From Quadrisphaera sp. DSM 44207 (lineage in GTDB: Bacteria > Actinomycetota > Actinomycetes > Actinomycetales > Quadrisphaeraceae), in contig NZ_FNKA01000001.1 of NCBI RefSeq assembly GCF_900101335.1, forward strand, positions 992,001 to 1,056,000: 64,000 nucleotides of DNA, given 5' to 3'. The notes beneath the pieces are model-generated. The model ran no database searches, had not been told where the DNA came from, and was given only the letters and a program-made list of their open reading frames with translations. The number at the start of each line of letters is the position of its first letter. The first letter of the stretch is position 1. The position numbers and the translations under genes were made by a program. Of this stretch, positions 1 through 8,205 are shown one piece after another.

Positions 1-1011
1 TACGTCGCCGTCAACCTCGCCGCGGGCGGCCCGCTGCGCGGCTGGGCGGTGCCCACGGCCACCGACATCGCGTTCGCGCTCGGGGTGCTGGCCGTGATCG
101 GGTCCGCGCTGCCGGGGTCCCTGCGGGCCTTCCTGCTGACCCTGGCCGTGGTCGACGACCTCCTGGCCATCGTCGTGATCGCCGTCTTCTACACCGCGGA
201 GCTGGCCTGGCTGCCGCTGCTGGCGGCGCTGGCGCCGCTGACGGCCTTCCGCCTCCTCATGACCCGCGGGGTCACGCGCTGGTACCTGCTGCTGCCCCTG
301 GCCGCGGCCGCGTGGGTCCTGGTGCACGAGTCGGGGGTGCACGCGACGATCGCCGGTGTCGCCCTGGGCCTGCTCGTGCCGGTGCACCTGTCCGGGCGCG
401 AGGGCCCGCAGGTGGCCCACGACGTCGAGCACGCGGTGCGCCCGTTCTCCGCGGGCGTCGCCGTCCCCGTCTTCGCGCTCCTCGCCGCCGGGGTGTCCGT
501 CTCCGGCGGCGAGGGGCTCTCCGCGGCGCTGCGGGACCCGGTGACCCTCGGGGTCGTCGCCGGCCTGGTCGCCGGCAAGGCGGTCGGCATCGTCGGCACG
601 ACCTGGCTGGTCTCCCGGTTCACGCGCGCGGAGCTGGACCCCGACCTGCGCTGGGCCGACCTCGTGGGCCTGGGCCTGCTCGGCGGCATCGGGTTCACGG
701 TCTCCCTGCTCATCGGGGAGCTGGCGTTCGGCGCGGGCACGCCGGAGGACGAGCACGCCCGCCTCGGCGTCCTGGTCGGCTCCCTCGCCTCCGCCCTGCT
801 GGCGGCCGCGCTGCTCAGCGCCCGCAACCGGGCCTACCGCAGGATCAGCGCGCAGGAGGAGCGGGACGAGGACCAGGACGGCGTCCCGGACGCCTGGCAG
901 CGGCCCTCCCCGGACGGCGCAGCGCCCGCGAGCGCCGCGGACCCGCGCCCCCTACCCTCTGACGGAGTCGAGGGGCGTGATCGGCCGCGCCGTGGACAGG
1001 AGGCACCGTGA
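1..1011 (+). CDS. nhaA: Na+/H+ antiporter NhaA, 5' end missing
   Basis: C-terminal part of an NhaA-type electrogenic sodium/proton antiporter of the inner membrane, which exports Na+ in exchange for protons and helps with pH and salt balance. The frame is open from the first base of the window, so the true start lies upstream. Visible family marks are [15 protein letters not shown] near the start and the paired aspartates in [10 protein letters not shown], the ion-binding DD of the family. About nine hydrophobic segments follow, including the [15 protein letters not shown] helix. The tail is a soluble acidic and Pro/Ala-rich extension ([14 protein letters not shown] onward) of about 50 residues, probably cytoplasmic. 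It overlaps the next gene by 4 bases. Confidence 0.95.
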   Translation, partial: YVAVNLAAGGPLRGWAVPTATDIAFALGVLAVIGSALPGSLRAFLLTLAVVDDLLAIVVIAVFYTAELAWLPLLAALAPLTAFRLLMTRGVTRWYLLLPLAAAAWVLVHESGVHATIAGVALGLLVPVHLSGREGPQVAHDVEHAVRPFSAGVAVPVFALLAAGVSVSGGEGLSAALRDPVTLGVVAGLVAGKAVGIVGTTWLVSRFTRAELDPDLRWADLVGLGLLGGIGFTVSLLIGELAFGAGTPEDEHARLGVLVGSLASALLAAALLSARNRAYRRISAQEERDEDQDGVPDAWQRPSPDGAAPASAADPRPLPSDGVEGRDRPRRGQEAP

Positions 1012-1463
1012 GCCACCCGCAGGGGACGACAGGACGCACGACCAGCCACCCGCTGGGCACGACGCAGGGGGCGGCAGGGCACGGCGGCGGCCAGGAGCGC
1101 ACGATCGGCCAGCTGGTCGTCGACGCGACGCGGGACCTCTCCCAGCTCCTGCGGGCCGAGGTCGCGCTGGCCAAGGCCGAGATCGCCAAGGAGGCCAAGC
1201 AGGGCGCCATCGGCGCGAGCCTGTTCATCGCCGCGGCCGTCTTCGGCTTCCTGGGCCTGATCTTCGTGCTGCTCACCATCGCCTGGGCCCTCGCCCTCGT
1301 GATGCCGACGTGGCTGGCCTTCCTGATCGTCGCCGTCCTCCTCCTCGTTGTCGCGGGCGTGCTCGCGCTGATCGGGCGCGGGCGGGTCAAGCAGGTCGGG
1401 CCCCCCGTGCGCACGATCGAGACCTCCAAGCGGTCGGTCGAGGCCCTCAAGGGCCGCCACTGA
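1008..1463 (+). CDS. Phage-holin-family (PF07332-like) small membrane protein
   Basis: A 151-residue protein with a charged N-terminal amphipathic helix ([23 protein letters not shown], about residues 42-64) followed by two closely spaced hydrophobic helices (about 70-92 and 98-124) and a basic tail. This is the architecture of the actinobacterial 'phage holin family / superfamily III' proteins, which are chromosomal membrane proteins of unknown role and not evidence of a prophage. The GTG start sits in GTGA overlapping the nhaA stop and is preceded by GACAGGAGG, a strong ribosome site. The protein is probably co-translated with nhaA and is followed closely by the hydrolase gene. Confidence 0.8.
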   Translation: MSHPQGTTGRTTSHPLGTTQGAAGHGGGQERTIGQLVVDATRDLSQLLRAEVALAKAEIAKEAKQGAIGASLFIAAAVFGFLGLIFVLLTIAWALALVMPTWLAFLIVAVLLLVVAGVLALIGRGRVKQVGPPVRTIETSKRSVEALKGRH

Positions 1464-1522
1464 GCCCGCTCGGGCGCACCGAGGCCGCCGACGGCGGTCC
1501 CGTCGACGCGGCCGAGCTGCTC

Positions 1523-2413
1523 GTGCCCGGCCCGTGGCGCCACCGCTTCGTGGCCGCCAACGGCAACCGGTTCCACGTCGCCGAGTCCGGCCCGGACGAC
1601 GGCAGCGCCCCCCTCGTCGTCCTGCTCCACGGGTTCCCGCAGTGCTGGCAGGCCTGGGAGCACCAGCTGCCGGCGCTGGCGGTGGCCGGCTACCGGGCCG
1701 TGGCGATGGACCTGCGCGGCTACGGCGCCTCGGACAAGCCGCCCCGCGGCTACGACACCCCGACCCTGGCGGCGGACGTCGCGGGGACCATCCGCTCCCT
1801 GGGCGCCTCCCGCGCGGTCGTCGCGGGCAGCGGGTGGGGCGCGTGGATCGCGTGGTCCATGCCGGCGCTGGAGCCGGCGAGCACCGCGGCCGTCGCGGCG
1901 CTGTCCGCGCCGCACCCGCTGGGCCTGCGCCGCCGCGGCGCCCGCGACGTGGTGACGAGCCCGGCGGCGCGGCTGGTCGCGTCGTTCCAGGTGCCCGTGC
2001 TGCCGGAGCGGGCGGTGCGCGACGGCTCCCTCGTCGAGCGCGTGCTCACCGAGTGGGGCGCTCCGGGCTGGCCGCCGCCGGAGGTGCTGCGCCGCTCCCA
2101 GGAGGCGATGCGCGTGCCCTTCACCGCCCACGCCGCCCTGGAGTACTACCGGTGGGCGGTGCGCTCGGTGGGCCGCCGCGACGGGCGGGCCTTCGCCGCG
2201 GCCGTCGCCCGCCCGGTGCCGGTGCCCGTGCTGCAGGTGCACGGCGGGCGGGACGGCGCGGTGCCGGCGGCGCTCGCGCGCGGCAGCGCCTCCTGGGCGG
2301 GCGACGCCTACCGCTTCGCCCTCGTGCCCGGTGCGGGGCACTTCCTCCCCGAGGAGGCGCCGGAGGAGACCTCGGCGCTGCTCCTGGACTGGCTCGCCGG
2401 CCTGCCGCGCTGA
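1523..2413 (+). CDS. Alpha/beta-hydrolase, epoxide-hydrolase-like (EphE position), nucleophile apparently absent
   Basis: About 296 residues with the alpha/beta-hydrolase layout: oxyanion motif LLHGFPQCWQAW, then MDLRGYGASDKPP, then an elbow, a cap region, and a C-terminal VLQVHGGRDGAVP / GAGHFLPEEAP carrying the acid and histidine. By gene order it is the counterpart of M. tuberculosis ephE, next to marP. The elbow reads AGSGWGAW where epoxide hydrolases have GHDWGG, so the Asp (or Ser) nucleophile position is glycine. Classical hydrolysis is therefore doubtful. The start is uncertain: GTG at 1523 is the first usable start after the preceding gene, and the conserved domain begins 3-4 residues later. 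The stop is the first unit of a tandem repeat. Confidence 0.72.
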   Translation: MPGPWRHRFVAANGNRFHVAESGPDDGSAPLVVLLHGFPQCWQAWEHQLPALAVAGYRAVAMDLRGYGASDKPPRGYDTPTLAADVAGTIRSLGASRAVVAGSGWGAWIAWSMPALEPASTAAVAALSAPHPLGLRRRGARDVVTSPAARLVASFQVPVLPERAVRDGSLVERVLTEWGAPGWPPPEVLRRSQEAMRVPFTAHAALEYYRWAVRSVGRRDGRAFAAAVARPVPVPVLQVHGGRDGAVPAALARGSASWAGDAYRFALVPGAGHFLPEEAPEETSALLLDWLAGLPR

Positions 2414-2510
2414 CCGGCGCTGACCGGCGCTGACCGGCGCTGACCGGCGCTGACCGGCGCTGACCGGCGCTGACCCGCGCTGACCCGCGCTGACCCGCGC
2501 TGACCGGCAC
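2411..2510. repeat. Tandem array of ten 10-bp units between convergent genes
   Basis: Ten head-to-tail copies of a decamer: TGACCGGCGC six times, TGACCCGCGC three times, then TGACCGGCAC. The first TGA is the stop codon of the hydrolase gene. Because 10 is not a multiple of 3, the array puts a TGA in every forward frame. It fills nearly all the space before the end of the convergent marP gene. Confidence 0.95.
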
Positions 2511-2532
2511 TGGCGGTGCCGAGCGCGCTCGC

Positions 2533-3717
2533 TCAGGCGGCGGCGCAGGTGCCGGTGTCGACGGGCGCGGCGGCCTCCTGGGCGCCCTGCAGCACGGGCG
2601 CCGCCTCGGCCAGGGTCAGCGCGTACCCGGTCTGCGGGTCGTCGAGGGAGCGGGCGAAGACGACGCCGACGACGCTGCCGCCGGCGTCCAGCAGCGGGCC
2701 GCCGGAGTTGCCGGGCTCCACCCTCGCGGCGAGGGAGTACACCTCGCGCTCGACCTCCCCCTGCCCGTGGATGTCGTGGCCCCGGGCGCGCACGACGTCG
2801 CGCACGCGGGCCGGCACGGAGGTGAACGGGCCGTCCTGCGGGAAGCCGACGACGACGGCGTCCGCGCTCGGCTCCAGGTCCTGCCCCAGGCCGAGGGGCT
2901 CCGCGCGCAGCCCCGGCACCGCGAGCACCGCCAGGTCGCGCGCGGGGTCGAAGACCACCACGGTCGCCGGCAGCAGCGGCCCCTGCCCCGTCACCTGCAC
3001 GGACGGCGCGTGCACGCCCGCGACGACGTGGGCGTTGGTGACCACGCGCCGGGGCGCCACGACGAAGCCGCTGCCCTCCCGACCGGCCGAGCACTCCAGC
3101 GCCAGGCCCGTGACCTTCACGGTGCCGCCGGCGGCCGCGGCGGCCGCGGGCGCGACGACGGCCGCGTCGGGCGGGGCGACCGGCTGGATCGTCTCGCGCC
3201 CGGTGCCCCTGAACACGCGCGGGAAGTCCTGGGCCTCGACCACGGAGCGGAACCCGGCCGACAGGTCCGCCGCCTGCGGCGGCACGACCCGGTCGATGGC
3301 CTCCACCACCCGCGAGGAGGCCACCGCCCGCGCCAGGGACGGCAGCGGGCCGGCGCGCACCGCCCCGGCCACGAACCACACGACGAGGCTGACCGCCACC
3401 ACGGCGGCCACGGCGCCCAGGGCGGAGTCCAGCGCCCGGGCCGGGCGCCACGTGACCACCGAGCGCACCCGGCGCCCGAGCAGCGACCCGAGGACCTGAC
3501 CGGCCCACGCGAGCAGCAGGACGCCGACGACCGTCACGAGCGTGCGCCGCCACCCCGGTGACCACTGCGCCACCAGCTCCGGCAGCAGCGCCATGCCGGC
3601 CAGCGCGCCGCCGACGAAGCCCGCGACGGACAGCACCGCCACGACCAGGCCCTGGCGCAGCCCGGACAGCGCGTAGGCCACGAGCACCACGAGCAGGACG
3701 CCGTCGAGCACCGTCAC
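2533..3717 (-). CDS. marP: MarP-type membrane serine protease (CvpA N-terminus + trypsin-like domain)
   Basis: A 394-residue protein. Residues 1-165 hold four hydrophobic helices of the CvpA/colicin V production type, starting [19 protein letters not shown]. The rest is a periplasmic chymotrypsin-fold protease. The catalytic triad is readable: His in TNAHVV, Asp in DLAVLAV and Ser in GNSGGP. In mycobacteria MarP protects the cell against acid and oxidative stress by processing envelope substrates. That role is inferred here from family and from identical gene order (nth, nudix, marP). The length matches mycobacterial MarP (about 397). The GTG start lies in a GTGA overlap with the stop of the NUDIX gene, so the two are likely translationally coupled. 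Confidence 0.9.
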   Translation of the reverse strand: MTVLDGVLLVVLVAYALSGLRQGLVVAVLSVAGFVGGALAGMALLPELVAQWSPGWRRTLVTVVGVLLLAWAGQVLGSLLGRRVRSVVTWRPARALDSALGAVAAVVAVSLVVWFVAGAVRAGPLPSLARAVASSRVVEAIDRVVPPQAADLSAGFRSVVEAQDFPRVFRGTGRETIQPVAPPDAAVVAPAAAAAAGGTVKVTGLALECSAGREGSGFVVAPRRVVTNAHVVAGVHAPSVQVTGQGPLLPATVVVFDPARDLAVLAVPGLRAEPLGLGQDLEPSADAVVVGFPQDGPFTSVPARVRDVVRARGHDIHGQGEVEREVYSLAARVEPGNSGGPLLDAGGSVVGVVFARSLDDPQTGYALTLAEAAPVLQGAQEAAAPVDTGTCAAA

Positions 3718-4409
3718 CGCGGCACCACCGGCCCGCTGGGGGGCGTGCCCGGCACGCCGGCCCACCGCTCGGGCAGCGCCAGCTCCCGCGCGGCGTCCCA
3801 GGGCCGCTCCAGGCCCGCCAGGCGCAGCACGGCCCCGAGCAGGCCCGCCGTGAAGCCCCACACCAGCACGTCGTCCACGTCGAAGGCGGGCCCGCGCCAG
3901 CCGCTCGGGTGGCGCACGGTCACGCGGGCCCGCGGGTCCACGAGCGCCGGCAGGGGCACGCGCAGCACCCGGGCGACCTCGCGCGGGTCCGCCGCGGCCA
4001 GCGGCTGCGGCCGCACCTGCCAGGCGAGCACCGGGGTGACGAGGAAGCCCGAGCGCGCCACGTGCAGGGCCGGCAGCACCCCGAGCACATCGACCCCCGC
4101 GGGCGACAGCCCGGTCTCCTCGCGCGCCTCGCGCAGCGCCGCCACCACCGGGTCGCCGCCGTCGGCCGCGTCCACCGCCCCGCCGGGGAAGGCGACCTGG
4201 CCGGGGTGGGCGCGCAGGCCCGCGGCCCGCTCGAGCAGGACGACGTCCCCGCGCCCGTCCGCGCCGGGCCCGAGGAGCACCAGGACGGCCGCCGCGCGCG
4301 TCGCGGCCCCCGCGGGGGGCGCGAACTGCGCGAGGTCGTCGGGGAGGGCGTCGGGCAGCGCGGCGGCCAGGACGCGCAGGAACGCCGGGCGGTCCGCGGC
4401 CGCGGTCAC
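3714..4409 (-). CDS. NUDIX hydrolase, CoA-pyrophosphatase (NudL/UPF0035) type
   Basis: A 231-residue NUDIX protein. The Nudix helix REAREETGL is present, preceded by the UPF0035 signature [20 protein letters not shown], which marks the CoA pyrophosphatase subfamily (cleaving CoA to phosphopantetheine and 3',5'-ADP). The canonical early Glu of the Nudix box is replaced by Gly (GGDPVVAAL), but the REUxEExGU part is intact. It sits between nth and marP, coupled to both through 4-base overlaps (GTGA at each end), in the same order as in mycobacteria. The thioredoxin-like gene usually found between nudix and nth there is absent. Confidence 0.85.
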   Translation of the reverse strand: MTAAADRPAFLRVLAAALPDALPDDLAQFAPPAGAATRAAAVLVLLGPGADGRGDVVLLERAAGLRAHPGQVAFPGGAVDAADGGDPVVAALREAREETGLSPAGVDVLGVLPALHVARSGFLVTPVLAWQVRPQPLAAADPREVARVLRVPLPALVDPRARVTVRHPSGWRGPAFDVDDVLVWGFTAGLLGAVLRLAGLERPWDAARELALPERWAGVPGTPPSGPVVPR

Positions 4410-5290
4410 CGCCGCGCTCGCGGGAGCCGACCCGGGTCGCCGTCCGCGGCGCCGTCCGGGCCGCCGTCCGGGCCGCCGCCGGAGCCACCGCCCGCGAGCG
4501 CGGCCTCCTCGGCGCGCCGGACCACCTGCACCGCCGTCGCGTCCTTGACGAGGGCCGCGGCCCGCGCCGGGTCGCTCTCCCCGGTGCCGGAGCTGGGGCA
4601 GTCGCGGGCCACGGGGCACGCGCCGCAGGCCGGGCGCCGCGCGTGGCACGTCAGGCGGCCGTGGAAGATCATCCGGTGGGACAGCGGGGTCCAGTCCCGG
4701 CGGGGGAAGAGCGCGGCCAGGTCCGCCTCCACGGCGACGGGGTCGTCCTCCTGCGTCCACCCGAAGCGGCGCGCGAGGCGGCCGACGTGGGTGTCGACGG
4801 TGATGCCCGGCTGCCCGAACGCGTCGCCGAGGACGACGTTGGCCGTCTTGCGCCCCACGCCGGGCAGGGCGACGAGGTCCTCCAGGCGGGCCGGCACCTC
4901 GCCGCCGCAGCGGTCGACGAGCTGGGCGGCCAGCGCCTGCACCGAGGCCGCCTTCGCGCGGAAGAAGCCGACCGGGCGCAGGAGCTCCTCCAGCTCCGCG
5001 CGGTCGGCCGCCGCGAGCGCCACCAGGGTCGGGTACCGGGCGAAGAGCGCGGGCGTGACGGAGTTGACGCGCACGTCGGTGGTCTGCGCGGACAGCACCG
5101 TGGCCACGAGCAGCTCGAACGGGGAGGTGAACGCCAGCTCGCAGCCGGCGTCGGGGTAGCGCTGCGCGAGCGCGCGGTGCACGCGCCGGGCCCTGCGGGT
5201 GAGGGCGAGCGGGGACTCGGGCGCGGAGGGGGGCGCGGACCAGGGCGCGGAGGGGGGCGCGGTCCCGGGCCGCGTCCGCACCTGCTCCAC
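4406..5290 (-). CDS. nth: Endonuclease III (DNA glycosylase/AP lyase)
   Basis: A base-excision repair enzyme that removes oxidised pyrimidines and nicks the abasic site. The helix-hairpin-helix [12 protein letters not shown] contains the catalytic Lys, and the catalytic Asp is in VDTHVGRL. The C-terminal [4Fe-4S] cluster motif C-x6-C-x2-C-x5-C ([17 protein letters not shown]) is complete. Two extensions depart from the usual about 210-residue core: a Pro/Ser/Ala-rich N-terminus (residues 1-28, with repeats of APPSAP) and a charged, Gly-rich tail of about 45 residues. GTG at 5290 is the only start upstream of the core. The core itself begins near [12 protein letters not shown], so a later start is possible. 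Confidence 0.93.
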   Translation of the reverse strand: MEQVRTRPGTAPPSAPWSAPPSAPESPLALTRRARRVHRALAQRYPDAGCELAFTSPFELLVATVLSAQTTDVRVNSVTPALFARYPTLVALAAADRAELEELLRPVGFFRAKAASVQALAAQLVDRCGGEVPARLEDLVALPGVGRKTANVVLGDAFGQPGITVDTHVGRLARRFGWTQEDDPVAVEADLAALFPRRDWTPLSHRMIFHGRLTCHARRPACGACPVARDCPSSGTGESDPARAAALVKDATAVQVVRRAEEAALAGGGSGGGPDGGPDGAADGDPGRLPRARR

Positions 5291-5320
5291 GGGCCCCAGG
5301 GTACGGGGGTCAGCGGGCGG

Positions 5321-5998
5321 TCAGTGGGCGCGGCGGCGCAGCCGCTCGACCTCCACGAGCACGACCGAGCGGGCCTCCAGCCGCAGCCAGCCGCGGGCGG
5401 CGAAGTCCGCGAGCGCCTTGTTGACCGTCTCGCGCGAGGCCCCGACGAGCTGGGCCAGCTCCTCCTGCGTCAGGTCGTGCTGCACCCGCAGCCCCGCCTC
5501 GGTGGGGCGCCCGAAGCGCTGGGCCAGGTCGAGCAGCGTCTTGGCCACGCGGCCGGGCACGTCGGTGAAGACCAGGTCGGCGAGCACCTCGTTGGTGCGG
5601 CGCAGCCGCCGCGCGAGCGCGCGCAGCAGGTGCGAGGCGACCTCCGGGCGGCCGGCGACCCAGCGGCGCAGGTCGTCGAAGTCGAGGGCGGCCAGGCGCG
5701 TCGCCGAGACGGCCGTCGCGGACGACGTGCGCGGGCCCGGGTCGAACCAGGACAGCTCGCCGAACATCTCCCCCGGCCCCAGGACGGCGAGCAGCTGCTC
5801 GCGGCCGTCCGGGGCGGCGCGACCGAGCTTGATCTTGCCGGTGTCGACCACGTACAGCGCGTGGGCCGGGTCGCCCACCCCGAAGAGCACGTCGCCGCGG
5901 CGCAGCGAGACCTCGGTGACCATCCCGAGCAACGCGGACGCCGAGTCCTCGTCGAGCCCCTGGAACAGGGGCGCGCGTCGCACCACCCGCTCGTCCAC
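5321..5998 (-). CDS. crp: Crp/Fnr-family transcription regulator (GlxR/Crp type)
   Basis: A 225-residue global regulator: an N-terminal cyclic-nucleotide-binding barrel (residues 10-115; phosphate-binding cassette [19 protein letters not shown]), a dimer helix, and a C-terminal winged helix with recognition helix [19 protein letters not shown]. The family binds cAMP and in actinobacteria controls carbon metabolism, respiration and envelope genes. GTG at 5998 was chosen because [15 protein letters not shown] matches the usual N-terminus and length (about 224-227). The reading frame extends 20 codons further upstream. Gene order beside nth and the MBL-fold gene is the same as mycobacterial crp (Rv3676). 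Confidence 0.92.
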   Translation of the reverse strand: MDERVVRRAPLFQGLDEDSASALLGMVTEVSLRRGDVLFGVGDPAHALYVVDTGKIKLGRAAPDGREQLLAVLGPGEMFGELSWFDPGPRTSSATAVSATRLAALDFDDLRRWVAGRPEVASHLLRALARRLRRTNEVLADLVFTDVPGRVAKTLLDLAQRFGRPTEAGLRVQHDLTQEELAQLVGASRETVNKALADFAARGWLRLEARSVVLVEVERLRRRAH

Positions 5999-6054
5999 CC
6001 CGGCAGTGTGCCGCAGGGAGCGCCCGCGGACCTCCCCGGAGCGGTTCCCGGCGA

Positions 6055-6870
6055 TCACGGGTCGGGCGGCGCCGCGCCGCCCCGCCGCGCGGAGCGCTCC
6101 TGCTCCGCCAGGTGCTCCAGCGCCGCGGCCGCCGTCCGCTCGGCCGCGGCGCGCAGGACGGGCTGGTCCGCGAGCTCGGGGTAGACCGCCGCGACGAGGG
6201 CGGCCGGCGTGCGCGCGCCGGCCGCGAGGGCCCGGCGTACCTGCTCCAGCCGCCGCGCGCGGTGCTCCAGCAGCTCCTCGAGCACGGCGGCGGCGCCGGT
6301 GCGCACGGGCCCGTGCCCGGGCAGGAGCACCAGGTCCGGGCGCTCGCGCGCGAGGTCCAGCAGGCGGCGCAGGGACGCCAGGTGCGGCCCGAGCCGGCCG
6401 TCGGGGGCGGCGACGACGCTGCTGCCGCGGCCCAGCACGGTGTCGCCCGTGAGCAGCCGGTCAGGCTCCCCGCCCGCCCCCAGCAGGAGGTAGCAGCGCG
6501 AGTCGCTCGTGTGGCCCGGCGTGGCGAGCACCCGCAGGTCCAGGCCGCCGAGCGCCCCGCCGGTGAGGACCTCCCCCTCCCCCGGCGCGGGGGCCCGCGG
6601 GTGCGGGGGCAGGCGCGCGGCCGCGAGCAGGCCCGGGACGCCGTCGGCGTGGTCGGGGTGGCCGTGGGTCAGCAGCACCCGCGCGAGCACCGCGCCGCGG
6701 GCCGCGACGGCGTCGAGGACGGCGCGCCGGTGCGCCGCGTCGTCCGGACCGGGGTCGACCACCACGGCGCCGGGCGCGCCGGGGGCGTGCAGCACCCAGG
6801 TGTTCGTGCCCTCCAGCGTCATCGGCCCCGGGTTCGGGGCGAGGACGCGGGTGGCGCGGGCCTGCGTCAC
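6055..6870 (-). CDS. MBL-fold metallohydrolase (LACTB2-like)
   Basis: A 271-residue metallo-beta-lactamase-fold hydrolase with the metal motif HGHPDHADG (HxHxDH), a later His in ATPGHTSDS, Asp in LTGDTVLG and His in LPGHGPV. The C-terminal about 75 residues form the helical region typical of LACTB2-like nucleases/hydrolases. The substrate is not predictable from sequence. GTG at 6870 starts [24 protein letters not shown], the standard beginning of this subfamily. It corresponds in position to M. tuberculosis Rv3677c and lies in a same-strand run with ridA upstream and crp downstream. Confidence 0.85.
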   Translation of the reverse strand: MTQARATRVLAPNPGPMTLEGTNTWVLHAPGAPGAVVVDPGPDDAAHRRAVLDAVAARGAVLARVLLTHGHPDHADGVPGLLAAARLPPHPRAPAPGEGEVLTGGALGGLDLRVLATPGHTSDSRCYLLLGAGGEPDRLLTGDTVLGRGSSVVAAPDGRLGPHLASLRRLLDLARERPDLVLLPGHGPVRTGAAAVLEELLEHRARRLEQVRRALAAGARTPAALVAAVYPELADQPVLRAAAERTAAAALEHLAEQERSARRGGAAPPDP

Positions 6871-6877
6871 CGGCGGC

Positions 6878-7354
6878 TCACGAGCCGTCGGCGACCTCGA
6901 CGACGAGCTCGACCTCCACCGGGGCGCCCAGCGGCAGCGACGCGACGCCGACGGCGCTGCGCGCGTGGCGCCCGGCCTCGCCGAGGACGTCGAGGAGCAG
7001 CCGGCTCGCGCCGTCGACGACGCCGGGCTGGCCCGTGAACCCGGGCGCGCTGGCGACGTAGCCGACGAGCTTGACCGCGCGCACCCGCTCCAGCCCGCCG
7101 ACCTCGGCGGCGACGACGGCGAGGGCGTTGAGGGCCGCCGTGGCGGCGAGCTCGCGGGCGCGCTCGGGAGGCACCTGGTCCGAGCCCTCGGCGACCTGGC
7201 CGGTGACCTCCAGGGCGCCGTCCACGAAGGGCAGCTGCCCGGAGGTGAAGAGGAGGGACCCCGTGCGCACCGCCCGCACGTACGCCGCGACGGGCGCCGG
7301 CGGGCTCGGCAGCGCCAGCCCGAGCCCGGCGAGGCGATGCGCCGGGGTGCTCAC
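6878..7354 (-). CDS. RidA/YjgF/Rid family protein
   Basis: A 158-residue Rid-family protein. RidA members hydrolyse reactive enamine/imine intermediates released by PLP enzymes. Here the match is to the longer actinobacterial form found beside crp (Rv3678c counterpart). The signature stretch LLFTSGQLPFVDG and the C-terminal SLPLGAPVEVELVVEV are present. Whether the key Arg of classical RidA is kept could not be settled by eye. The GTG start lies in a GTGA overlap with the stop of the small DUF4177 gene, and the next gene (MBL) begins 7 bases after its stop, so the three genes look like one transcript. Confidence 0.85.
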   Translation of the reverse strand: MSTPAHRLAGLGLALPSPPAPVAAYVRAVRTGSLLFTSGQLPFVDGALEVTGQVAEGSDQVPPERARELAATAALNALAVVAAEVGGLERVRAVKLVGYVASAPGFTGQPGVVDGASRLLLDVLGEAGRHARSAVGVASLPLGAPVEVELVVEVADGS

Positions 7355-7506
7355 GCCTTCTCGCGCTTGAGGTAGGCCACCAGCCCCTGCCCGTTCGGGC
7401 CCGGCACGACCTGCACGAGCTCCCAGCCCTCGTCGCCGAAGTTGTCGAGGATCGCCTTGGTGCTGTGCACGATCAGCGGCGCCGTCAGGTACTCCCACTT
7501 GGCCAT
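7351..7506 (-). CDS. DUF4177 small protein (51 aa)
   Basis: A tiny gene encoding MAKWEYLTAPLIVHSTKAIL..., with the family core LDNFGDEGWELVQVVPGPNG and the ending GLVAYLKREKA. This is the DUF4177 family (counterpart of Rv3678A), small soluble proteins of unknown function. They nearly always sit between the RidA gene and whiB4 in actinobacteria. The ATG at 7506 gives the full family length, and the stop overlaps the ridA start by 4 bases. Confidence 0.88.
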   Translation of the reverse strand: MAKWEYLTAPLIVHSTKAILDNFGDEGWELVQVVPGPNGQGLVAYLKREKA

Positions 7507-7595
7507 GCGCGCGAGCCTAGTGGCGGGCGGGAGCGCGCGGCGGCCGGCGGCGGGGGTCCCCGGCCCCTCACGGCCGAGTGCTGCTCAGGCGCTGC

Positions 7596-7949
7596 TCAGG
7601 CGGTGCGGACGGTGCTGGCCGCGCCGGCGCGGTCGGCCTCGGCGGCGGCGCGGTCGGCCTCGGCGGCGGCGCGCTCGTGCTCGGCGCGGGCGGTCTCCAG
7701 CAGCCGGCGCCAGGACGTCACGTTGGGACGGCGCTTGAGCACCGCGCGGCGCTCGCGCTCGGTCATGCCGCCCCAGACGCCGAACTCGATGCGGTTGTCG
7801 AGCGCGTCGGCCAGGCACTCGGTGCGCACCGGGCAGGCCTTGCAGACGATCTTGGCCTTGTTCTGCTCCGCACCCTGGACGAACAGGGCGTCGGGGTCGC
7901 TCTGGCGGCAGGCGGCCTGGGTCGTCCACTGCGGCGGCTCGAGCAGCAT
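7596..7949 (-). CDS. WhiB-family iron-sulfur transcription factor (WhiB4-like by position)
   Basis: A 117-residue Wbl protein with the four cluster cysteines at C14, C36, C39 and C45 (C-x21-C-x2-C-x5-C), the GVWGG turn (FGVWGGMTERERR) and a basic segment (LKRRP) for DNA contact. WhiB4 in mycobacteria is a redox sensor that tunes antioxidant and envelope genes. The assignment here rests on synteny with ponA2 and DUF4177. ATG 7949 gives the usual short N-terminus. The C-terminal tail holds a duplicated AAAEADRA unit coming from an 18-bp DNA repeat. It is transcribed divergently from ponA2 across a 250-base region that contains phased repeats (8113-8147). Confidence 0.88.
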   Translation of the reverse strand: MLLEPPQWTTQAACRQSDPDALFVQGAEQNKAKIVCKACPVRTECLADALDNRIEFGVWGGMTERERRAVLKRRPNVTSWRRLLETARAEHERAAAEADRAAAEADRAGAASTVRTA

Positions 7950-8112
7950 GTCGTACCTCTCGTCGGTCTCCGGCGGGGGGAAGGGCCGCCGGTCACCCGG
8001 CCCGGCGCCGGCTCGCGGCCCCGGATCGGCTGATCCGGGGGAAACCGGACCAAGTGACGCGGATGACGCTAGGTCGGTCCTCTCGCCGCGCCCACGGCTC
8101 GACCGGACCATT

Positions 8113-8147
8113 CTGTGACTATCCTGTGACTACCTGTAACTAGTCAC
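8113..8147. promoter_or_regulatory. Three phased CTGTRACTA repeats between whiB and ponA2 (MtrA-box-like)
   Basis: CTGTGACTA at 8113, CTGTGACTA at 8124 and CTGTAACTA at 8134, i.e. periods of 11 and 10 bases, which places them on one face of the helix. The last copy merges into GTAACTAGTCAC, a palindrome with one mismatched pair. Read on the minus strand the units are TAGTCACAG, similar to the GTCACAg direct repeats described for MtrA. The regulator identity is inference. Confidence 0.55.
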
Positions 8148-8193
8148 CAAGCGATTACGGTGCGTGATGTCAGCCGGCACGGCCGTGCGGCCG

Positions 8194-8199
8194 TACCCT
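8194..8199 (+). promoter_or_regulatory. -10 element for ponA2 (TACCCT), leaderless arrangement
   Basis: TACCCT ends 6 bases before ATG 8206, with no ribosome-binding site in between. Several other genes in the window show the same spacing. This argues for ATG 8206 as the start rather than the earlier in-frame GTG 8164. Confidence 0.45.
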
Positions 8200-8205
8200 C
8201 GTGAC

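Noticed and set aside
1008-1463. Holin-family protein as a sign of a prophage
   Set aside because: It is a single chromosomal gene coupled to nhaA, with no lysin, integrase, tail or packaging gene near; the family is common in actinobacterial chromosomes.
2411-2510. CRISPR array
   Set aside because: Units are only 10 bases and contiguous, without spacers; no cas genes.
845-4488. Long overlapping reading frames on the minus strand (up to 906 codons)
   Set aside because: They are Arg/Pro/Gly-rich antisense or shifted shadows of nhaA, the hydrolase, marP and nudix, a usual effect of very high G+C. No domain motif is visible in them.
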